Shown: positions 26,360-37,575 of the stretch, piece by piece
Layout: the number at the start of each line of letters is the position of its first letter
How positions within the stretch are numbered: the stretch's first letter is position 1
Assembly: GCF_012033785.1 (NCBI RefSeq)
Contig: NZ_JAAVJC010000012.1
Location: 1 to 47,697, forward strand
Direction: 5' to 3'
Origin: Streptomyces bohaiensis
Lineage (GTDB): Bacteria; Actinomycetota; Actinomycetes; Streptomycetales; Streptomycetaceae
Length of the DNA stretch: 47,697 bases
Position numbers and translations under genes: made by a program
Notes under the pieces: model-generated
The model's database searches: none
Seen by the model: the letters and a program-made list of their open reading frames with translations, nothing else
Told to the model about the DNA's origin: nothing

Positions 26360-28899
26360 CTGTCACCACCACCTCCGGCACCCCCGGCGGCGGACCGGCC
26401 ACGCCGCCCGAGGACCTGGTGACGCTGACGATCGACGGCATCGAGATCTCCGTGCCCAAGGGCACCCTGGTGATCCGCGCCGCCGAACTGCTCGGCATCG
26501 AGATCCCGCGCTTCTGCGACCACCCGCTGCTCGACCCCGCCGGCGCCTGCCGCCAGTGCATCGTCGAGGTCGAGGGCCAGCGCAAGCCCATGGCGTCGTG
26601 CACCATCACCTGCACCGACGGCATGGTCGTCCGCACCCAGCTCACCTCACCCGTCGCGGAGAAGGCCCAGGTCGGGGTGATGGAGCTGCTGCTCATCAAC
26701 CACCCCCTGGACTGCCCCGTCTGCGACAAGGGCGGCGAGTGCCCGCTGCAGAACCAGGCGATGTCCCACGGCCAGGCCGACTCCCGCTTCGAGGGCGTCA
26801 AGCGGACCTTCGCCAAGCCGGTCCCGATCTCCGCGCAGGTGCTGCTCGACCGCGAGCGCTGCGTGCTGTGCGCCCGCTGCACCCGGTTCTCCAACCAGGT
26901 CGCGGGCGACCCGATGATCGAACTCCTGGAGCGCGGCGCCCTCCAGCAGGTCGGCACCGGCGAGGGCGAGCCCCTCCAGTCGTACTTCTCCGGCAACACC
27001 ATCCAGATCTGCCCGGTCGGCGCGCTCACCTCGGCCGCCTACCGGTTCCGCTCCCGCCCGTTCGACCTGGTCTCCTCGCCCAGCGTCTGCGAGCACTGCG
27101 CCGGCGGCTGCGCCACCCGCACCGACCACCGCCGCGGCAAGACCCTGCGCCGCCTGGCCGCGAACGACCCCGAGGTCAACGAGGAGTGGATGTGCGACAA
27201 GGGGCGCTTCGGCTTCCGCTACGCGCAGCTCCCCGACCGGCTCACCGTCCCGCTGGTGCGCGACGCGGCCTCCGGTGAACTCGTCCCCACCAGCTGGCCC
27301 GAGGCGCTCGACGCGGCCGCGGCCGGACTCGCCGCCGCCCGCGACGGCGCCGGTGCCGGCGTGCTCACCGGCGGTCGGCTGACCGTCGAGGACGCCTACG
27401 CCTACGCCAAGTTCGCCCGGCTGGCGCTGGCCACCAACGACATCGACTTCCGCGCCCGGCCCCACTCCGCCGAGGAGGCGGCGTTCCTCGCCGCCCACGT
27501 CGCCGGCAGCGGCGTCGACCACGGCGGTTCGGTCGACCACCGCGCGGTGGAGACGGCGCCGGCGGTGCTGCTCGCCGGACTGGAGGCCGAGGAGGAGGCG
27601 CCCGGCGTCTTCCTGCGGCTCCGCAAGGCCAACCGCAAGCACCACCAGCGCAGCTGGTCGCTGGCGACGCACTTCACCCGGGGGCAGTCCAAGGCCGGCG
27701 GCGTGCTGCTGCCCGCCGCCCCCGGCACCGAGACCGACTGGCTGGACGCGCTGGCCGCCGGTACCGGACTGGAGGGCGCGGCCGCCGACGCCGCGCAGGC
27801 GCTGCGGGCCGAAGGCGCGCTGATCCTGGTCGGCGAGCGACTGGCCCTGGTGCCGGGCGCGTTGACCGCCGCGGTCGCCCTCTCCGCCGCCACCGGCGCC
27901 CGGCTGGTGTGGATTCCCCGCCGCGCCGGTGAGCGCGGCGCGGTCGAGGCCGGTGCCCTGCCCGGGCTGCTGCCCGGCGGCCGTCCCGACCACGACGTGC
28001 TCGCCCGGCAGCAGACCGCCGCGGTCTGGGGCGTCGCCGAGGCCGACCTGCCCGACCGCCCCGGCCGGGACACCGCCGCGATCCTGCGCGCGGCGGCGGA
28101 CGGCGGACTCGCCGGCCTGGTCGTCGCCGGTGTCTCCACCGAGGACCTCCCCGACCCGCGGGCCGCGCTCGCCGCGCTGGACCGCGTCGCCGCCGAGGGC
28201 TTCCTGGTGAGCCTGGAGCAGCGGCCGACCGAGGTCACCGCCCGCGCCCACGTGGTGCTGCCGGTCGCCGCGGTCGCCGAGAAGACCGGCACCTTCCTCA
28301 ACTGGGAGGGCCGTTACCGGCCGTTCGAGGCGGCGATCGCCGCCGACCAGATGACCCGCCGCCACGTCCACCCCGACGGCCGGGCGCTCCACATGCTCGC
28401 CGACCGGATGGACGTCGCGCTCGGTCTCCCCGACGTCGCGGCCACCCGGCGCGAGGTCGGCCGGTTCCCGTCCTGGGAGGGCGCGCTGCCCATCGGCCCG
28501 ACCGGCACCTCCGTCACCCCGCCGGCGCCCGCCGCCGGCCAGGCGGTGCTCGCCGGCCACCGGATGCTGCTCGACCAGGGCCGTCTCCAGGAGGGCGACA
28601 AGGCGCTGGCCGCCACCCGCCACCCCGCGCCGGCCCGGGTCTCCCCGACCACCGCCGCCGGTGCCGGGCTCACCGACCGCTCCACCGTCGCGGTGACGGG
28701 CCCCGCCGGGAGCGTCGAACTCCCGCTGCTGGTGACGGAGATGCCGGACGGCGTGGTGTGGCTGCCGGTCAACTCCTTCGGCGGCGGTCTCTACCACGAC
28801 CTCGGCGCCCACCCGGGCGAGCTGGTTTCCATCGCCTCCGGGTCGCCGTCCGGCGCCCCGGGCCAGGGCCCTGACGAGAAGGGAGGGAACGCCCGATGA
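26356..28899 (+). CDS. nuoG: NADH-quinone oxidoreductase subunit G
   Basis: The largest peripheral-arm subunit (847 residues), with several iron-sulfur clusters. Ligand sets are visible in order: [2Fe-2S] N1b ([16 protein letters not shown] and SC), N5 ([14 protein letters not shown], with one His and three Cys), N4 (CVLCARC and later ICPVGA), and N7 (CEHCAGGC and MCDKGRF). N7 occurs only in part of the family. The C-terminal two thirds form a molybdopterin-oxidoreductase-like domain that is degenerate and alanine-rich here, and has no cofactor role. Start ATG 26356 overlaps nuoF. Confidence 0.95.
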   Translation: MTVTTTSGTPGGGPATPPEDLVTLTIDGIEISVPKGTLVIRAAELLGIEIPRFCDHPLLDPAGACRQCIVEVEGQRKPMASCTITCTDGMVVRTQLTSPVAEKAQVGVMELLLINHPLDCPVCDKGGECPLQNQAMSHGQADSRFEGVKRTFAKPVPISAQVLLDRERCVLCARCTRFSNQVAGDPMIELLERGALQQVGTGEGEPLQSYFSGNTIQICPVGALTSAAYRFRSRPFDLVSSPSVCEHCAGGCATRTDHRRGKTLRRLAANDPEVNEEWMCDKGRFGFRYAQLPDRLTVPLVRDAASGELVPTSWPEALDAAAAGLAAARDGAGAGVLTGGRLTVEDAYAYAKFARLALATNDIDFRARPHSAEEAAFLAAHVAGSGVDHGGSVDHRAVETAPAVLLAGLEAEEEAPGVFLRLRKANRKHHQRSWSLATHFTRGQSKAGGVLLPAAPGTETDWLDALAAGTGLEGAAADAAQALRAEGALILVGERLALVPGALTAAVALSAATGARLVWIPRRAGERGAVEAGALPGLLPGGRPDHDVLARQQTAAVWGVAEADLPDRPGRDTAAILRAAADGGLAGLVVAGVSTEDLPDPRAALAALDRVAAEGFLVSLEQRPTEVTARAHVVLPVAAVAEKTGTFLNWEGRYRPFEAAIAADQMTRRHVHPDGRALHMLADRMDVALGLPDVAATRREVGRFPSWEGALPIGPTGTSVTPPAPAAGQAVLAGHRMLLDQGRLQEGDKALAATRHPAPARVSPTTAAGAGLTDRSTVAVTGPAGSVELPLLVTEMPDGVVWLPVNSFGGGLYHDLGAHPGELVSIASGSPSGAPGQGPDEKGGNAR

Positions 28900-30287
28900 C
28901 CGTGCTCGCCCAAGAGGCGGATCTGTCGATGTTCGGCAACGATCCGTTCTGGCTGATCCTGCTCAAGGCGGTCGGCGTCTTCGCGTTCCTGATGGGCACG
29001 GTGCTGATCTCCATCGTGATGGAGCGCAAGGTGCTCGGCTGGATGCAGCTGCGTATCGGCCCCAACCGCAACGGCCCCTGGGGCATGCTCCAGTCGCTGG
29101 CCGACGGCGTGAAGCTGATGTTCAAGGAGGACATCGTCGTCAAGGGGGCCGACAAGCCGGTCTACATCCTGGCGCCGATCCTCGCGACGGTCCCGGCGTT
29201 CATGGCCATCGCGGTGATCCCGTTCGGCCCCGCCGACTCCCCGGTCTCGATCTTCGGCACCGAGACCGTGCTCCAGCTCACCGACCTGCCGGTGGCGATG
29301 CTGTACGTGCTGGCCACCTCGGCCATCGCCGTCTACGGCACCGTCCTCGCCGGCTGGTCCTCCGGCTCGACCTACCCGCTGCTCGGCGGGGTGCGGGCCA
29401 CGGCGCAGATCATCTCCTACGAGGTCGCGATGGGCCTCTCCTTCGCGGCCGTCTTCCTCTACTCCGGGTCGATGTCCACCTCGGGGATCGTCGCCGCGCA
29501 GGAGGACCGCTGGTTCGTCGTCCTGCTGCCGGTGTCGTTCCTGATCTACATGATCGCCATGGTCGGCGAGGCGCACCGTCCGCCGTTCGACATGCCGGAG
29601 TCCGAGGGCGACCTCGTCGGCGGGTACCTCACCGAGTACTCGTCCATCAAGTTCGCCTTCTTCATGATGTCCGAGTACATCCACATGGTGACCGTCTCCG
29701 CGCTGATGGTGACGATCTTCCTCGGCGGATGGCGCGCCCCGGCGCCGATCTCCTTCTGGGAGTCGGCCAACACCGGTTGGTGGCCGCTGCTGTGGTTCAC
29801 CCTCAAGCTGCTCGCCGTCATGTTCTTCTTCGTCTGGATCCGCGGCACGCTGCCCCGCGTCCGGTACGACCAGTTCATGGTGCTGGGCTGGAAGGTCCTC
29901 ATCCCGGTCGCTCTCGGCTGGCTGATGCTGGTCGCCACCGTCCGGGCCTTCCAGAACGACGGCCGCTCCTTCAGCGACATCCTCATCTGGGTGGTCGGCG
30001 GAGTCGTCGCCCTGCTGCTGGTCTCGCTGGTGGTCGACACACTCCGCGACCGCTCCGACCGGGCGAAGCAGGGGACCGAACCGGAGGAGCCCGAGTTCGA
30101 CCCGATGGCCGGGGGCTTCCCCGTGCCGCCCAAGCCCGGCCAGACCCTGCCCCCGGTGCCGCGCCGCCCCTCGCGTGCGGAACGGCACAAGGCCGCCGTC
30201 GCGGCCCCGGCCGGCGAGGAGTCCGGCACGGCGGGCGCCGACAGTGACGCAGCGAGCGACGCACGGAAGGAGGACGGCGATGCCTGA
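28896..30287 (+). CDS. nuoH: NADH-quinone oxidoreductase subunit H
   Basis: A membrane subunit at the quinone site (463 residues, about eight transmembrane segments). Conserved blocks are [47 protein letters not shown] and [28 protein letters not shown] hydrophilic, proline-rich cytoplasmic tail of about 75 residues (after [11 protein letters not shown]) is absent from the 325-residue E. coli protein. The start overlaps nuoG by 4 nt. The stop overlaps the nuoI start by 8 nt. Confidence 0.96.
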   Translation: MTVLAQEADLSMFGNDPFWLILLKAVGVFAFLMGTVLISIVMERKVLGWMQLRIGPNRNGPWGMLQSLADGVKLMFKEDIVVKGADKPVYILAPILATVPAFMAIAVIPFGPADSPVSIFGTETVLQLTDLPVAMLYVLATSAIAVYGTVLAGWSSGSTYPLLGGVRATAQIISYEVAMGLSFAAVFLYSGSMSTSGIVAAQEDRWFVVLLPVSFLIYMIAMVGEAHRPPFDMPESEGDLVGGYLTEYSSIKFAFFMMSEYIHMVTVSALMVTIFLGGWRAPAPISFWESANTGWWPLLWFTLKLLAVMFFFVWIRGTLPRVRYDQFMVLGWKVLIPVALGWLMLVATVRAFQNDGRSFSDILIWVVGGVVALLLVSLVVDTLRDRSDRAKQGTEPEEPEFDPMAGGFPVPPKPGQTLPPVPRRPSRAERHKAAVAAPAGEESGTAGADSDAASDARKEDGDA

Positions 30288-30957
30288 CTTCAACAACCCG
30301 GTGGCCGGCTTCGGCGTGACCTTCAAGGGCATGTTCAAGAAGCGGCTCACCGAGCAGTACCCGGAGGAGAAGAAGCCCACCGCGCCCCGCTTCCACGGCC
30401 GCCACCAGCTCAACCGTCACCCCGACGGGCTGGAGAAGTGCATCGGCTGCGAGCTGTGCGCCTGGGCCTGTCCCGCGGACGCCATCTACGTCGAGGGCGC
30501 GGACAACACCGAGGAGGAGCGCTACTCCCCGGGTGAGCGGTACGGCCGCGTCTACCAGATCAACTACCTGCGCTGCATCCTGTGCGGGCTCTGCGTGGAG
30601 GCGTGCCCGACGCGCGCGCTGACCATGACCAACGAGTACGAGCTCGCCGACCGCACCCGCACCGACCTCATCTTCACCAAGGAGGAGCTGCTGGCGGGGT
30701 TGCAGGACGACATGGTCGAGGCGCCGCACTCGATGTACCCGGGTGCGGACGAGCAGACCTACTACCGGGGCGAGGTCCCCGGCGCCGCCGAGGGGACGGT
30801 CCGGCAGGTCGCCCGCTCCAAGGGCGAGCAGGCCCCCGGCGAGGAGGTCACCCCGCAGGACGCGCTCGCGGCGGCGTCCTCGCTGACCGACCCCACCGGG
30901 CAGGACCACCGCGGCAACATCGGTGACGACGGCGAACCGCCGGAGGTGCGGGCATGA
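30280..30957 (+). CDS. nuoI: NADH-quinone oxidoreductase subunit I
   Basis: A ferredoxin-like subunit of 225 residues with two [4Fe-4S] clusters (N6a, N6b). The ligands are [12 protein letters not shown] and [12 protein letters not shown], each CxxCxxCxxxCP. The C-terminal 80 residues beyond [13 protein letters not shown] are a hydrophilic extension. The start ATG 30280 follows GGAAGGAGGACGGCG. The stop overlaps the nuoJ start. Confidence 0.97.
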   Translation: MPDFNNPVAGFGVTFKGMFKKRLTEQYPEEKKPTAPRFHGRHQLNRHPDGLEKCIGCELCAWACPADAIYVEGADNTEEERYSPGERYGRVYQINYLRCILCGLCVEACPTRALTMTNEYELADRTRTDLIFTKEELLAGLQDDMVEAPHSMYPGADEQTYYRGEVPGAAEGTVRQVARSKGEQAPGEEVTPQDALAAASSLTDPTGQDHRGNIGDDGEPPEVRA

Positions 30958-31931
30958 GCACGCTGACCGCCCTGTCGACACTGGCGGCGGAGACCTCCAC
31001 CTCCGGTGGCGAGGCAGTCCAGTTCTGGATCCTCGCGCCCATCGCCGTCGCCGGCGGGCTCGGCACGATCCTGATGCGCCGCGCCGTGTACTCGGCGCTG
31101 TGCCTGGCCGGGACCATGGTCATCCTGGCGCTGTTCTACCTGGCCAACGGTGCCTACTTCCTCGGCGTGGTGCAGATCGTCGTCTACACCGGCGCCGTGA
31201 TGATGCTCTTCCTCTTCGTGCTGATGCTGGTCGGCGTCAGCGCGGCGGACTCCCTGAAGGAGACCATCAAGGGGCAACGCATCGCGACGGCCGCCATGGG
31301 GCTGGGGCTCGGCATCCTGCTGGTCGCCGGCATCGGCCAGGCGTCGGTGGGTTCCTTCACCGGACTGGCGGAGGCCAACTCCCAGGGCAACGTCCAGGGT
31401 CTCGCCTCGCTGCTCTTCACCCGGTACATGGTCGCCTTCGAGGTGACCGGCGTCCTGCTCACCGTCGCCGCCGTCGGCGCGACGATGCTGACGCACCGCG
31501 AGAAGATCGAGCGCTCCAGGTCGCAGCGCGAGCAGGCCGAGGCGCGCGTGAAGGACGGCACCCAGGTGCCGCCGCTGCCCGCGCCGGGCGTCTACGCCCG
31601 CCACAACGCCGTGGACATCCCCGGTCTGCTGCCCGACGGCACGCCGTCGCCGCTCACCGTCAGCGCCACGCTCCACGAGCGCGGTCAGGTCCGCGAGGTC
31701 CACACCGAGGCGCTCGGGGCACTCGCCGCGCTGGAGCAGCGCACCGCCGACCACCAGGGGCGCCCCGCCTCGATCAGCGGGTCGCTGGGTTCCGGCAGCA
31801 CCACCGGTGGGGCGGGCCGCACCGACGCCGGCACCACCACCCCCGCCGCCACCGCCATCGACGGTGACGGCAGCGACAACGGCCGCCGTGACGACGGCGA
31901 CGGCGACGGAGCCGAGGAGGCCGGCAAGTGA
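30954..31931 (+). CDS. nuoJ: NADH-quinone oxidoreductase subunit J
   Basis: A membrane subunit near the quinone site, with about five transmembrane helices in residues 20-182 ([47 protein letters not shown]). At 325 residues it is much longer than the usual 165-200. Residues after about 182 form a soluble tail of about 143 residues, first charged, then Gly/Ser/Thr/Asp-rich low complexity. The role of the tail is unknown. It overlaps neighbours on both sides by 4 nt. Confidence 0.95.
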   Translation: MSTLTALSTLAAETSTSGGEAVQFWILAPIAVAGGLGTILMRRAVYSALCLAGTMVILALFYLANGAYFLGVVQIVVYTGAVMMLFLFVLMLVGVSAADSLKETIKGQRIATAAMGLGLGILLVAGIGQASVGSFTGLAEANSQGNVQGLASLLFTRYMVAFEVTGVLLTVAAVGATMLTHREKIERSRSQREQAEARVKDGTQVPPLPAPGVYARHNAVDIPGLLPDGTPSPLTVSATLHERGQVREVHTEALGALAALEQRTADHQGRPASISGSLGSGSTTGGAGRTDAGTTTPAATAIDGDGSDNGRRDDGDGDGAEEAGK

Positions 31932-32227
31932 GTCCCGAGAACTACCTGCATCTCGCGGCGCTGCTGTTCACCATCGGCGCCTGCGGTGTGCTGCTGCGGC
32001 GCAACGCCATCGTGGTCTTCATGAGCATCGAACTGATGCTGAACGCCGCCAACCTGGCACTGGTCACCTTCTCCCGCATGCACGGGAACCTCGACGGCCA
32101 GATCATGGCGTTCTTCGTCATGGTCGTCGCCGCCGCCGAGGTCGTGGTCGGGCTGGCGATCATCGTCATGGTCTATCGCGCGCGCCACTCGGCTTCGGTC
32201 GACGACGCAAGTCTGATGAAGCTGTAA
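31928..32227 (+). CDS. nuoK: NADH-quinone oxidoreductase subunit K
   Basis: A 99-residue membrane subunit with three transmembrane helices, the standard length. Conserved acidic residues for proton transfer are in [16 protein letters not shown] and the [13 protein letters not shown] helix. The start GTG 31928 overlaps the nuoJ stop. It is a member of the Mrp-antiporter-like part of the membrane arm. Confidence 0.96.
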   Translation: MSPENYLHLAALLFTIGACGVLLRRNAIVVFMSIELMLNAANLALVTFSRMHGNLDGQIMAFFVMVVAAAEVVVGLAIIVMVYRARHSASVDDASLMKL

Positions 32228-32254
32228 GGCCAGCGGAAGAATGTGGAGTTACCA

Positions 32255-34150
32255 GTGGAATCGTTGATCGGACTGCTCGTCGCGGCACCGCTGCTGGGCG
32301 CGGCGCTGCTGCTCGTGGGCGGTCGCCGCCTCGACCGGTTCGGCCACTGGCTGGCAACCGGCCTGGCCGCGCTCTCCTTCGCCCTGGCCGTGGTGCTCTT
32401 CGTCGACATGCTCGGCCGGGACGGTGGTGACCGGGCCCTGAGCCAACACCTGTACAGCTGGGTGCCGGTGAGCGGGTTCCAGGCGGACATCGCCTTCCAG
32501 CTCGACCAGTTGTCGATGACGTTCGTGCTGCTGATCACCTCGGTCGGCACCCTGATCCACCTCTACTCGGTGGGTTACATGGAGCACGACGTGCGGCGGC
32601 GCAGGTTCTTCGCCTATCTGAACCTGTTCCTCGCGGCGATGCTGATCCTCGTCCTCGCCGACAACTACCTGCTGCTGTACGTCGGTTGGGAGGGCGTGGG
32701 CCTCGCCTCGTTCCTGCTGATCGGCTTCTGGCAGCACAAGCCGAGCGCGGCGACGGCGGCGAAGAAGGCGTTCGTGGTCAACCGCGTCGGCGACGTCGGT
32801 CTGGCGATCGCGATCTTCCTGATGTTCTCCACCTTCGGTACCTTCGCGTTCTCCCCGGTGCTGTCCACCGCGGAGCAGGCGAGCGAGGGCACGCTGACCG
32901 CCATCGGGCTGATGCTGCTGCTCGCCGCCTGCGGCAAGTCGGCGCAGGTGCCGCTCCAGTCCTGGCTGGGCGACGCGATGGAGGGCCCGACCCCGGTCTC
33001 GGCCCTGATCCACGCCGCGACGATGGTCACCGCCGGCGTCTACCTGGTCGTCCGCTCCGGCGCCGTCTTCGACGGCGCGCCCGCCGCGCAGACCGTGGTC
33101 GTCGTCGTCGGCGCCGTCACCCTGCTGTTCGGCGCGATCGTCGGTTGCGCCAAGGACGACATCAAGAAGGCCCTCGCCGGGTCGACGATGTCGCAGATCG
33201 GCTACATGATGCTGGCGGCCGGGCTCGGCCCGATCGGCTACGTCTTCGCCATCATGCACCTGGTGACCCACGGCTTCTTCAAGGCCGGGCTGTTCCTCGG
33301 CGCCGGTTCGGTCATGCACGGCATGAACGACGAGGTCGACATGCGGCGCTACGGCGGGCTCCGGAAGTACATGCCCGTCACCTTCGTGACCTTCGGGCTG
33401 GGCTACCTCGCCATCATCGGCTTCCCCTACCTCTCGGGCTTCTTCTCCAAGGACGAGATCATCTACGCGGCCTTCGGGAAGGGCGGCGCCGAGGGCTGGA
33501 TCCTCGGTGGCGTCACCCTGCTGGGAGCGGCGCTCACCGCGTACTACATGACGCGGATCATGCTGATGACCTTCTTCGGTGAGAAGCGCTGGGTGAAGGA
33601 CGCCGAGGGCAACGACCCCCACCCGCACGAGTCGCCGCTGTCGATGACGGTGCCGATGATCGTGCTGGCCGTCGGGTCGGTGGGCGCCGGCTTCGTCTTC
33701 AACCTCAACCACTCGTTCGTCGACTGGCTGTCGCCGGTGGTCGCCACCGCCGACGGGAACTCCCCGGTCAGTCACGGCATGGTCTCCGTGCTGGCGACGG
33801 TGCTGATGCTCGTCGGCGTCGGCGCGGCCTGGTTCCAGTACGGGCGCCGCCCGATCCCCGAGGTCGCCCCGACCGGCGTCTGGATCACGCGGGCCGCCCG
33901 CCGCGACCTGCTGCAGGACGACTTCAACCACGCCGCGTTCGTCACCCCCGGCAGCTACCTCACCCGCGGGCTCGTCTACGTCGACCACAAGCTGGTGGAC
34001 GGTGTCGTCAACGGCACCGCCGCGGGCTTCGGCGGACTCTCCGGGCGGCTGCGGAAGGTGCAGAACGGCTTCGCGCGCAGCTACGCGGCTTCGATGTTCG
34101 GCGGTGCGGCGATCCTCATTGCCGTGACCCTGCTGATGAGGGCGGTCTAA
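32255..34150 (+). CDS. nuoL: NADH-quinone oxidoreductase subunit L
   Basis: An antiporter-like proton-pumping subunit (631 residues, 14 or more helices including the long lateral helix at the C-terminal end). Typical blocks are [44 protein letters not shown] (proton-channel glutamate), [37 protein letters not shown] and [20 protein letters not shown] prefer start GTG 32255, which has GGAG (32245-32248) 6 nt upstream; GTG 32243 would add four residues and has a poorly spaced site. Confidence 0.95.
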   Translation: MESLIGLLVAAPLLGAALLLVGGRRLDRFGHWLATGLAALSFALAVVLFVDMLGRDGGDRALSQHLYSWVPVSGFQADIAFQLDQLSMTFVLLITSVGTLIHLYSVGYMEHDVRRRRFFAYLNLFLAAMLILVLADNYLLLYVGWEGVGLASFLLIGFWQHKPSAATAAKKAFVVNRVGDVGLAIAIFLMFSTFGTFAFSPVLSTAEQASEGTLTAIGLMLLLAACGKSAQVPLQSWLGDAMEGPTPVSALIHAATMVTAGVYLVVRSGAVFDGAPAAQTVVVVVGAVTLLFGAIVGCAKDDIKKALAGSTMSQIGYMMLAAGLGPIGYVFAIMHLVTHGFFKAGLFLGAGSVMHGMNDEVDMRRYGGLRKYMPVTFVTFGLGYLAIIGFPYLSGFFSKDEIIYAAFGKGGAEGWILGGVTLLGAALTAYYMTRIMLMTFFGEKRWVKDAEGNDPHPHESPLSMTVPMIVLAVGSVGAGFVFNLNHSFVDWLSPVVATADGNSPVSHGMVSVLATVLMLVGVGAAWFQYGRRPIPEVAPTGVWITRAARRDLLQDDFNHAAFVTPGSYLTRGLVYVDHKLVDGVVNGTAAGFGGLSGRLRKVQNGFARSYAASMFGGAAILIAVTLLMRAV

Positions 34151-34153
34151 CTC

Positions 34154-35752
34154 ATGTCATTTCCCCTGCTGACGGCCACGGTGCTGGCGCCCGCCATCGG
34201 CGCGGTCGCCACCGCCGCCGTCCCCTCGGCGCGGCGCACCCTCGCCAAGTGGGTCGCCCTGACCGCCTCGCTGGTCACCGCCGTACTCGCGATCCTGGTG
34301 CTCGTCCGGTTCGAACCGGGCGGCGACCGCTACCAGTTGACCGAGTCCCACGCGTGGATCCCGGCGTTCGGCGTCCGCTACGAACTGGGCGTGGACGGCA
34401 TCGCCGTCGCGCTGGTGGCGCTGACCGCGGTACTCATCCCGTTCCTCATCGGCGCCGGCTGGAACGACGCCGACCCCAAGGAGGGGGAGACCCCCGCCGG
34501 GAAGCGCTGGCGGCCCACCCAGGGCTTCTTCGCCCTGATCCTCATGGTCGAGGCCATGGTGGTGATGTCGTTCGTCGCGACCGACATCTTCCTCTTCTAC
34601 ATCTTCTTCGAAGCGATGCTCATCCCGATGTACTTCCTCATCGGTGGCTTCGGCGACCGCGCCGGGGAGCACTCGGAGAGCGGGCAGGCCAAGCAGCGGA
34701 CCTACGCGGCCGTGAAGTTCCTGCTCTACAACCTGGCCGGCGGCCTCATCATGCTGGCCGCGGTCATCGGCCTGTACGTCGCCACCGCGGACCTCCCGGG
34801 CGGCAGCACCTTCTCGCTCCAGGCGATCGCCGAGGCGCGCGCCTCCGGCGAGCTGACCTTCGCGCAGAACACCGAACGCTTCCTGTTCCTGGGCTTCTTC
34901 ATCGCCTTCGCCATCAAGGCGCCGCTGTGGCCGGTCCACACCTGGCTCCCCAACGCGATGGGCGAGTCGACCGCCCCCGTCGCCGTGCTCATCACCGCGG
35001 TGGTCGACAAGGTCGGCACCTTCGCGATGCTGCGCTTCTGCCTGGGGCTTTTCCCCGAGGCGAGCGCCTGGGCGACGCCGGTGGTGATCGTGCTGGCGCT
35101 GATCTCCATCATCTACGGCGCCCTGCTGGCGCTCGGCCAGCGCGACATGAAGCGCCTGATCGCCTACGCGTCGATCAGCCACTTCGGCTTCATCATCCTG
35201 GGCATCTTCGCGATGACCAGCCAGGGCCAGACCGGCGCGACGCTGTACATGGTCAACCACGGCATCGCCACCGCCGCGCTGATGCTGGTCGCCGGGTTCC
35301 TCATCACCCGCCGCGGCTCCCGCCTCATCGCCGACTACGGCGGGGTGCAGAAGACCGCGCCGATCCTGGCGGGCACCTTCCTCATCGGCGGACTGGCGAC
35401 GCTGTCGCTCCCCGGCACCGGGCCGTTCGTCAGCGAGTTCCTGGTGCTGGTGGGCACGTTCACCCGGTACCCGGTGGCGGGCATCGTCGCCTGCGCCGGC
35501 ATCGTCCTCGCCGCGCTGTACGTGCTGATCCTGTACCAGCGCACCATGACCGGGCCGGTGCGGCCCGAGCTGTCCCGGATGCCGGACCTTCGTCCGCGTG
35601 AACTCGCCGTGGTGGCACCGCTGATCGCGATGCTGATCTTCCTCGGTGTCTTCCCCCGGCCGCTCACCGACATCGTCGACCCCGCGGTCCAGCACACCCT
35701 CTCCGACGTCGGTGAGAGCGACCCCGAGCCGGAACTGGAGGCCCGCCGATGA
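34154..35752 (+). CDS. nuoM: NADH-quinone oxidoreductase subunit M
   Basis: An antiporter-like proton-pumping subunit of 532 residues, about 14 transmembrane helices. Blocks include YELGVDGIAVALVALTAVLIP, FYIFFEAMLIPMYFLIGGFG (channel glutamate), KAPLWPVHTWLPNAMGESTAPVAVLITAVVDKVGTFAMLRF and YASISHFGFIILGIFAM. The start ATG 34154 is 3 nt past the nuoL stop. A 76-nt gap follows before nuoN. Confidence 0.96.
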   Translation: MSFPLLTATVLAPAIGAVATAAVPSARRTLAKWVALTASLVTAVLAILVLVRFEPGGDRYQLTESHAWIPAFGVRYELGVDGIAVALVALTAVLIPFLIGAGWNDADPKEGETPAGKRWRPTQGFFALILMVEAMVVMSFVATDIFLFYIFFEAMLIPMYFLIGGFGDRAGEHSESGQAKQRTYAAVKFLLYNLAGGLIMLAAVIGLYVATADLPGGSTFSLQAIAEARASGELTFAQNTERFLFLGFFIAFAIKAPLWPVHTWLPNAMGESTAPVAVLITAVVDKVGTFAMLRFCLGLFPEASAWATPVVIVLALISIIYGALLALGQRDMKRLIAYASISHFGFIILGIFAMTSQGQTGATLYMVNHGIATAALMLVAGFLITRRGSRLIADYGGVQKTAPILAGTFLIGGLATLSLPGTGPFVSEFLVLVGTFTRYPVAGIVACAGIVLAALYVLILYQRTMTGPVRPELSRMPDLRPRELAVVAPLIAMLIFLGVFPRPLTDIVDPAVQHTLSDVGESDPEPELEARR

Positions 35753-35828
35753 CATCGCGCATCCGGGAGACCAGCCGCGACCGTGACCCGAGCCGCCGCA
35801 TCGGCGGGGGATACGAGGAGACAGCACA

Positions 35829-37451
35829 GTGAACAGCTGGACGCACGCGCAGGGGGTGCTGGAGACCCCGCAGTTCGAGTGGGTCGCGCTCTCCCCGACG
35901 CTGATCGTGGTGGGAGCCGCCGTCGTCGGCGTGCTCGTCGAGGCGTTCGCGCCCCGCCGCTACCGCTACGGCACCCAGGTGGTGATCGCCGTACTGGCGC
36001 TGGCGACGGCGTTCGCCGCCGTCGTCGGGCTGGCCGCCGACGGGCACGCGAGCACGCAGGCGCAGGTCGCCGGCATGGGCGCGCTGGCCGTGGACGGCCC
36101 GGCGCTGTTCCTCCAGGGCGTCCTGATCCTCGTCGGGTTCGTCTCGGTGTTCCTCTTCGCGGAACGCCGGCTGGAGCCGGCCGAGCACGGCCGCGCCGTG
36201 GACTCCTTCGCCGCGCAGGCGGCGGCGGTGCCCGGCGGCACCGCGGAGAAGCTGGCGGTGAAGTCCGGTTACACCACCACCGAGATCTTCCCGCTGATGC
36301 TGTTCGCCCTCGGCGGCATGCTGCTCTTCCCCGCCGCCAACGACCTGCTGCTGCTCTTCATCGCGCTGGAGGTCCTCTCCCTGCCGCTGTACCTGCTGTG
36401 CGCCCTCTCCCGGCGCCGGCGGCTGCTGTCGCAGGAGGCCGCGGTCAAGTACTTCCTGCTGGGCGCCTTCGCCTCGGCGTTCCTGCTCTTCGGTATCGCG
36501 CTGCTCTACGGCTACGCCGGCACCCTCTCCTACGCGGGCATCGCCGACGTCATCTCCGGCGCCCCGCCGGCGGTGGACCCGGGCCTGGCCGCCACGATGG
36601 GCAACGACGCCTACCTGCTGATCGGCGGCGCGCTGGTCGTCATGGGCCTGCTGTTCAAGGTCGGCGCCGTCCCGTTCCACATGTGGACGCCGGACGTCTA
36701 CCAGGGCGCCCCGACCCCGGTGACCGGCTTCATGGCCGCCGCCACCAAGGTCGCCGCCTTCGGCGCGCTGCTGCGGCTGCTGTACGTGGTGCTGCCGGGC
36801 ATGCGGTGGGACTGGGAGCCGGTGCTGTGGGGTGTCGCCATCGCCTCGATGCTGGCCGGCGCCGTCATCGCCATCACCCAGACCGACGTGAAGCGGCTGC
36901 TCGCCTACTCCTCGATCGCCCACGCCGGCTTCATCCTCGCCGGTGTGCTGGCGCTCAGCGAGGACGGCGTCTCCTCGGTGCTGTTCTACCTGGCGGCGTA
37001 CTCCTTCGTGACGCTCGGCGCGTTCGCCGTGGTCACGCTGGTGCGCGACGGTGACGGCGAAGCCACCCACCTCTCCAAGTGGGCGGGTCTCGGGCGCCGT
37101 TCGCCGCTGCTCGCGGGTGTCTTCGCGCTGTTCCTGCTGGCGTTCGCGGGTATCCCGCTGACCTCCGGGTTCGCGGGGAAGTTCGCGGTGTTCAGCGCCG
37201 CGGCGGACGCGGGCGCGATGGGGCTGGTCATCGTCGGTGTGATCGCCTCGGCGATCGCGGCGTTCTTCTACGTCCGCGTCATCGTGCTGATGTTCTTCAG
37301 CGAGCCGCAGGAGGACGGGCCCTCGGTGGTCGTCCCCAGCCCGATGACCACCTCGATGCTGGGTGTCGCCGCCGCGGCGACGATCGTCCTCGGCGTCGCG
37401 CCGCAGTACTTCCTCGACCTGGCCGGCCAGGCGGGCGTGTTCGTCCGCTGA
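35829..37451 (+). CDS. nuoN: NADH-quinone oxidoreductase subunit N
   Basis: The third antiporter-like subunit, 540 residues and about 14 helices, and the last gene of the operon. Blocks are LLLLFIALEVLSLPLYLLCALSRR, FKVGAVPFHMWTPDVYQGAPTPVTGFMAAATKVAAFGALLR and LLAYSSIAHAGFILAGVLAL. The start GTG 35829 follows GAGGAGACAGCACA. A strong hairpin follows after about 40 nt. With this gene all 14 subunits are present in the canonical order. Confidence 0.96.
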   Translation: MNSWTHAQGVLETPQFEWVALSPTLIVVGAAVVGVLVEAFAPRRYRYGTQVVIAVLALATAFAAVVGLAADGHASTQAQVAGMGALAVDGPALFLQGVLILVGFVSVFLFAERRLEPAEHGRAVDSFAAQAAAVPGGTAEKLAVKSGYTTTEIFPLMLFALGGMLLFPAANDLLLLFIALEVLSLPLYLLCALSRRRRLLSQEAAVKYFLLGAFASAFLLFGIALLYGYAGTLSYAGIADVISGAPPAVDPGLAATMGNDAYLLIGGALVVMGLLFKVGAVPFHMWTPDVYQGAPTPVTGFMAAATKVAAFGALLRLLYVVLPGMRWDWEPVLWGVAIASMLAGAVIAITQTDVKRLLAYSSIAHAGFILAGVLALSEDGVSSVLFYLAAYSFVTLGAFAVVTLVRDGDGEATHLSKWAGLGRRSPLLAGVFALFLLAFAGIPLTSGFAGKFAVFSAAADAGAMGLVIVGVIASAIAAFFYVRVIVLMFFSEPQEDGPSVVVPSPMTTSMLGVAAAATIVLGVAPQYFLDLAGQAGVFVR

Positions 37452-37488
37452 GCCGCCCCCGGCCTCCGGCCGGGCCCTGGTCACGACG

Positions 37489-37530
37489 AACGGGCCGGTA
37501 CCCCTCCTCAGGAGGCGGTGCCGGCCCGTT
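37489..37530. terminator. Bidirectional terminator after nuoN
   Basis: A 14-bp stem with one G-T wobble (37489-37502 with 37517-37530) encloses a second small hairpin (CCTCC-TCA-GGAGG). It lies between converging genes, 38 nt after nuoN and 45 nt after the lipoprotein stop codon. Confidence 0.75.
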
Positions 37531-37575
37531 CCGCGTGCCGGACGTCAGGCGCGCGGCGTCGCGGGGCGTGGCAGG

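Noticed and set aside
34305..34320. GGTTCGAACC-like T-loop suggesting a tRNA
   Set aside because: It lies within the nuoM reading frame, and no acceptor, D or anticodon stem can be drawn around it.
32249..37484. Long minus-strand open frames (550-610 codons) opposite nuoL, nuoM and nuoN
   Set aside because: Their Arg/Gly/Glu/His/Asp-rich composition mirrors the G/C third positions of nuo codons; no ribosome-binding site or family motif.
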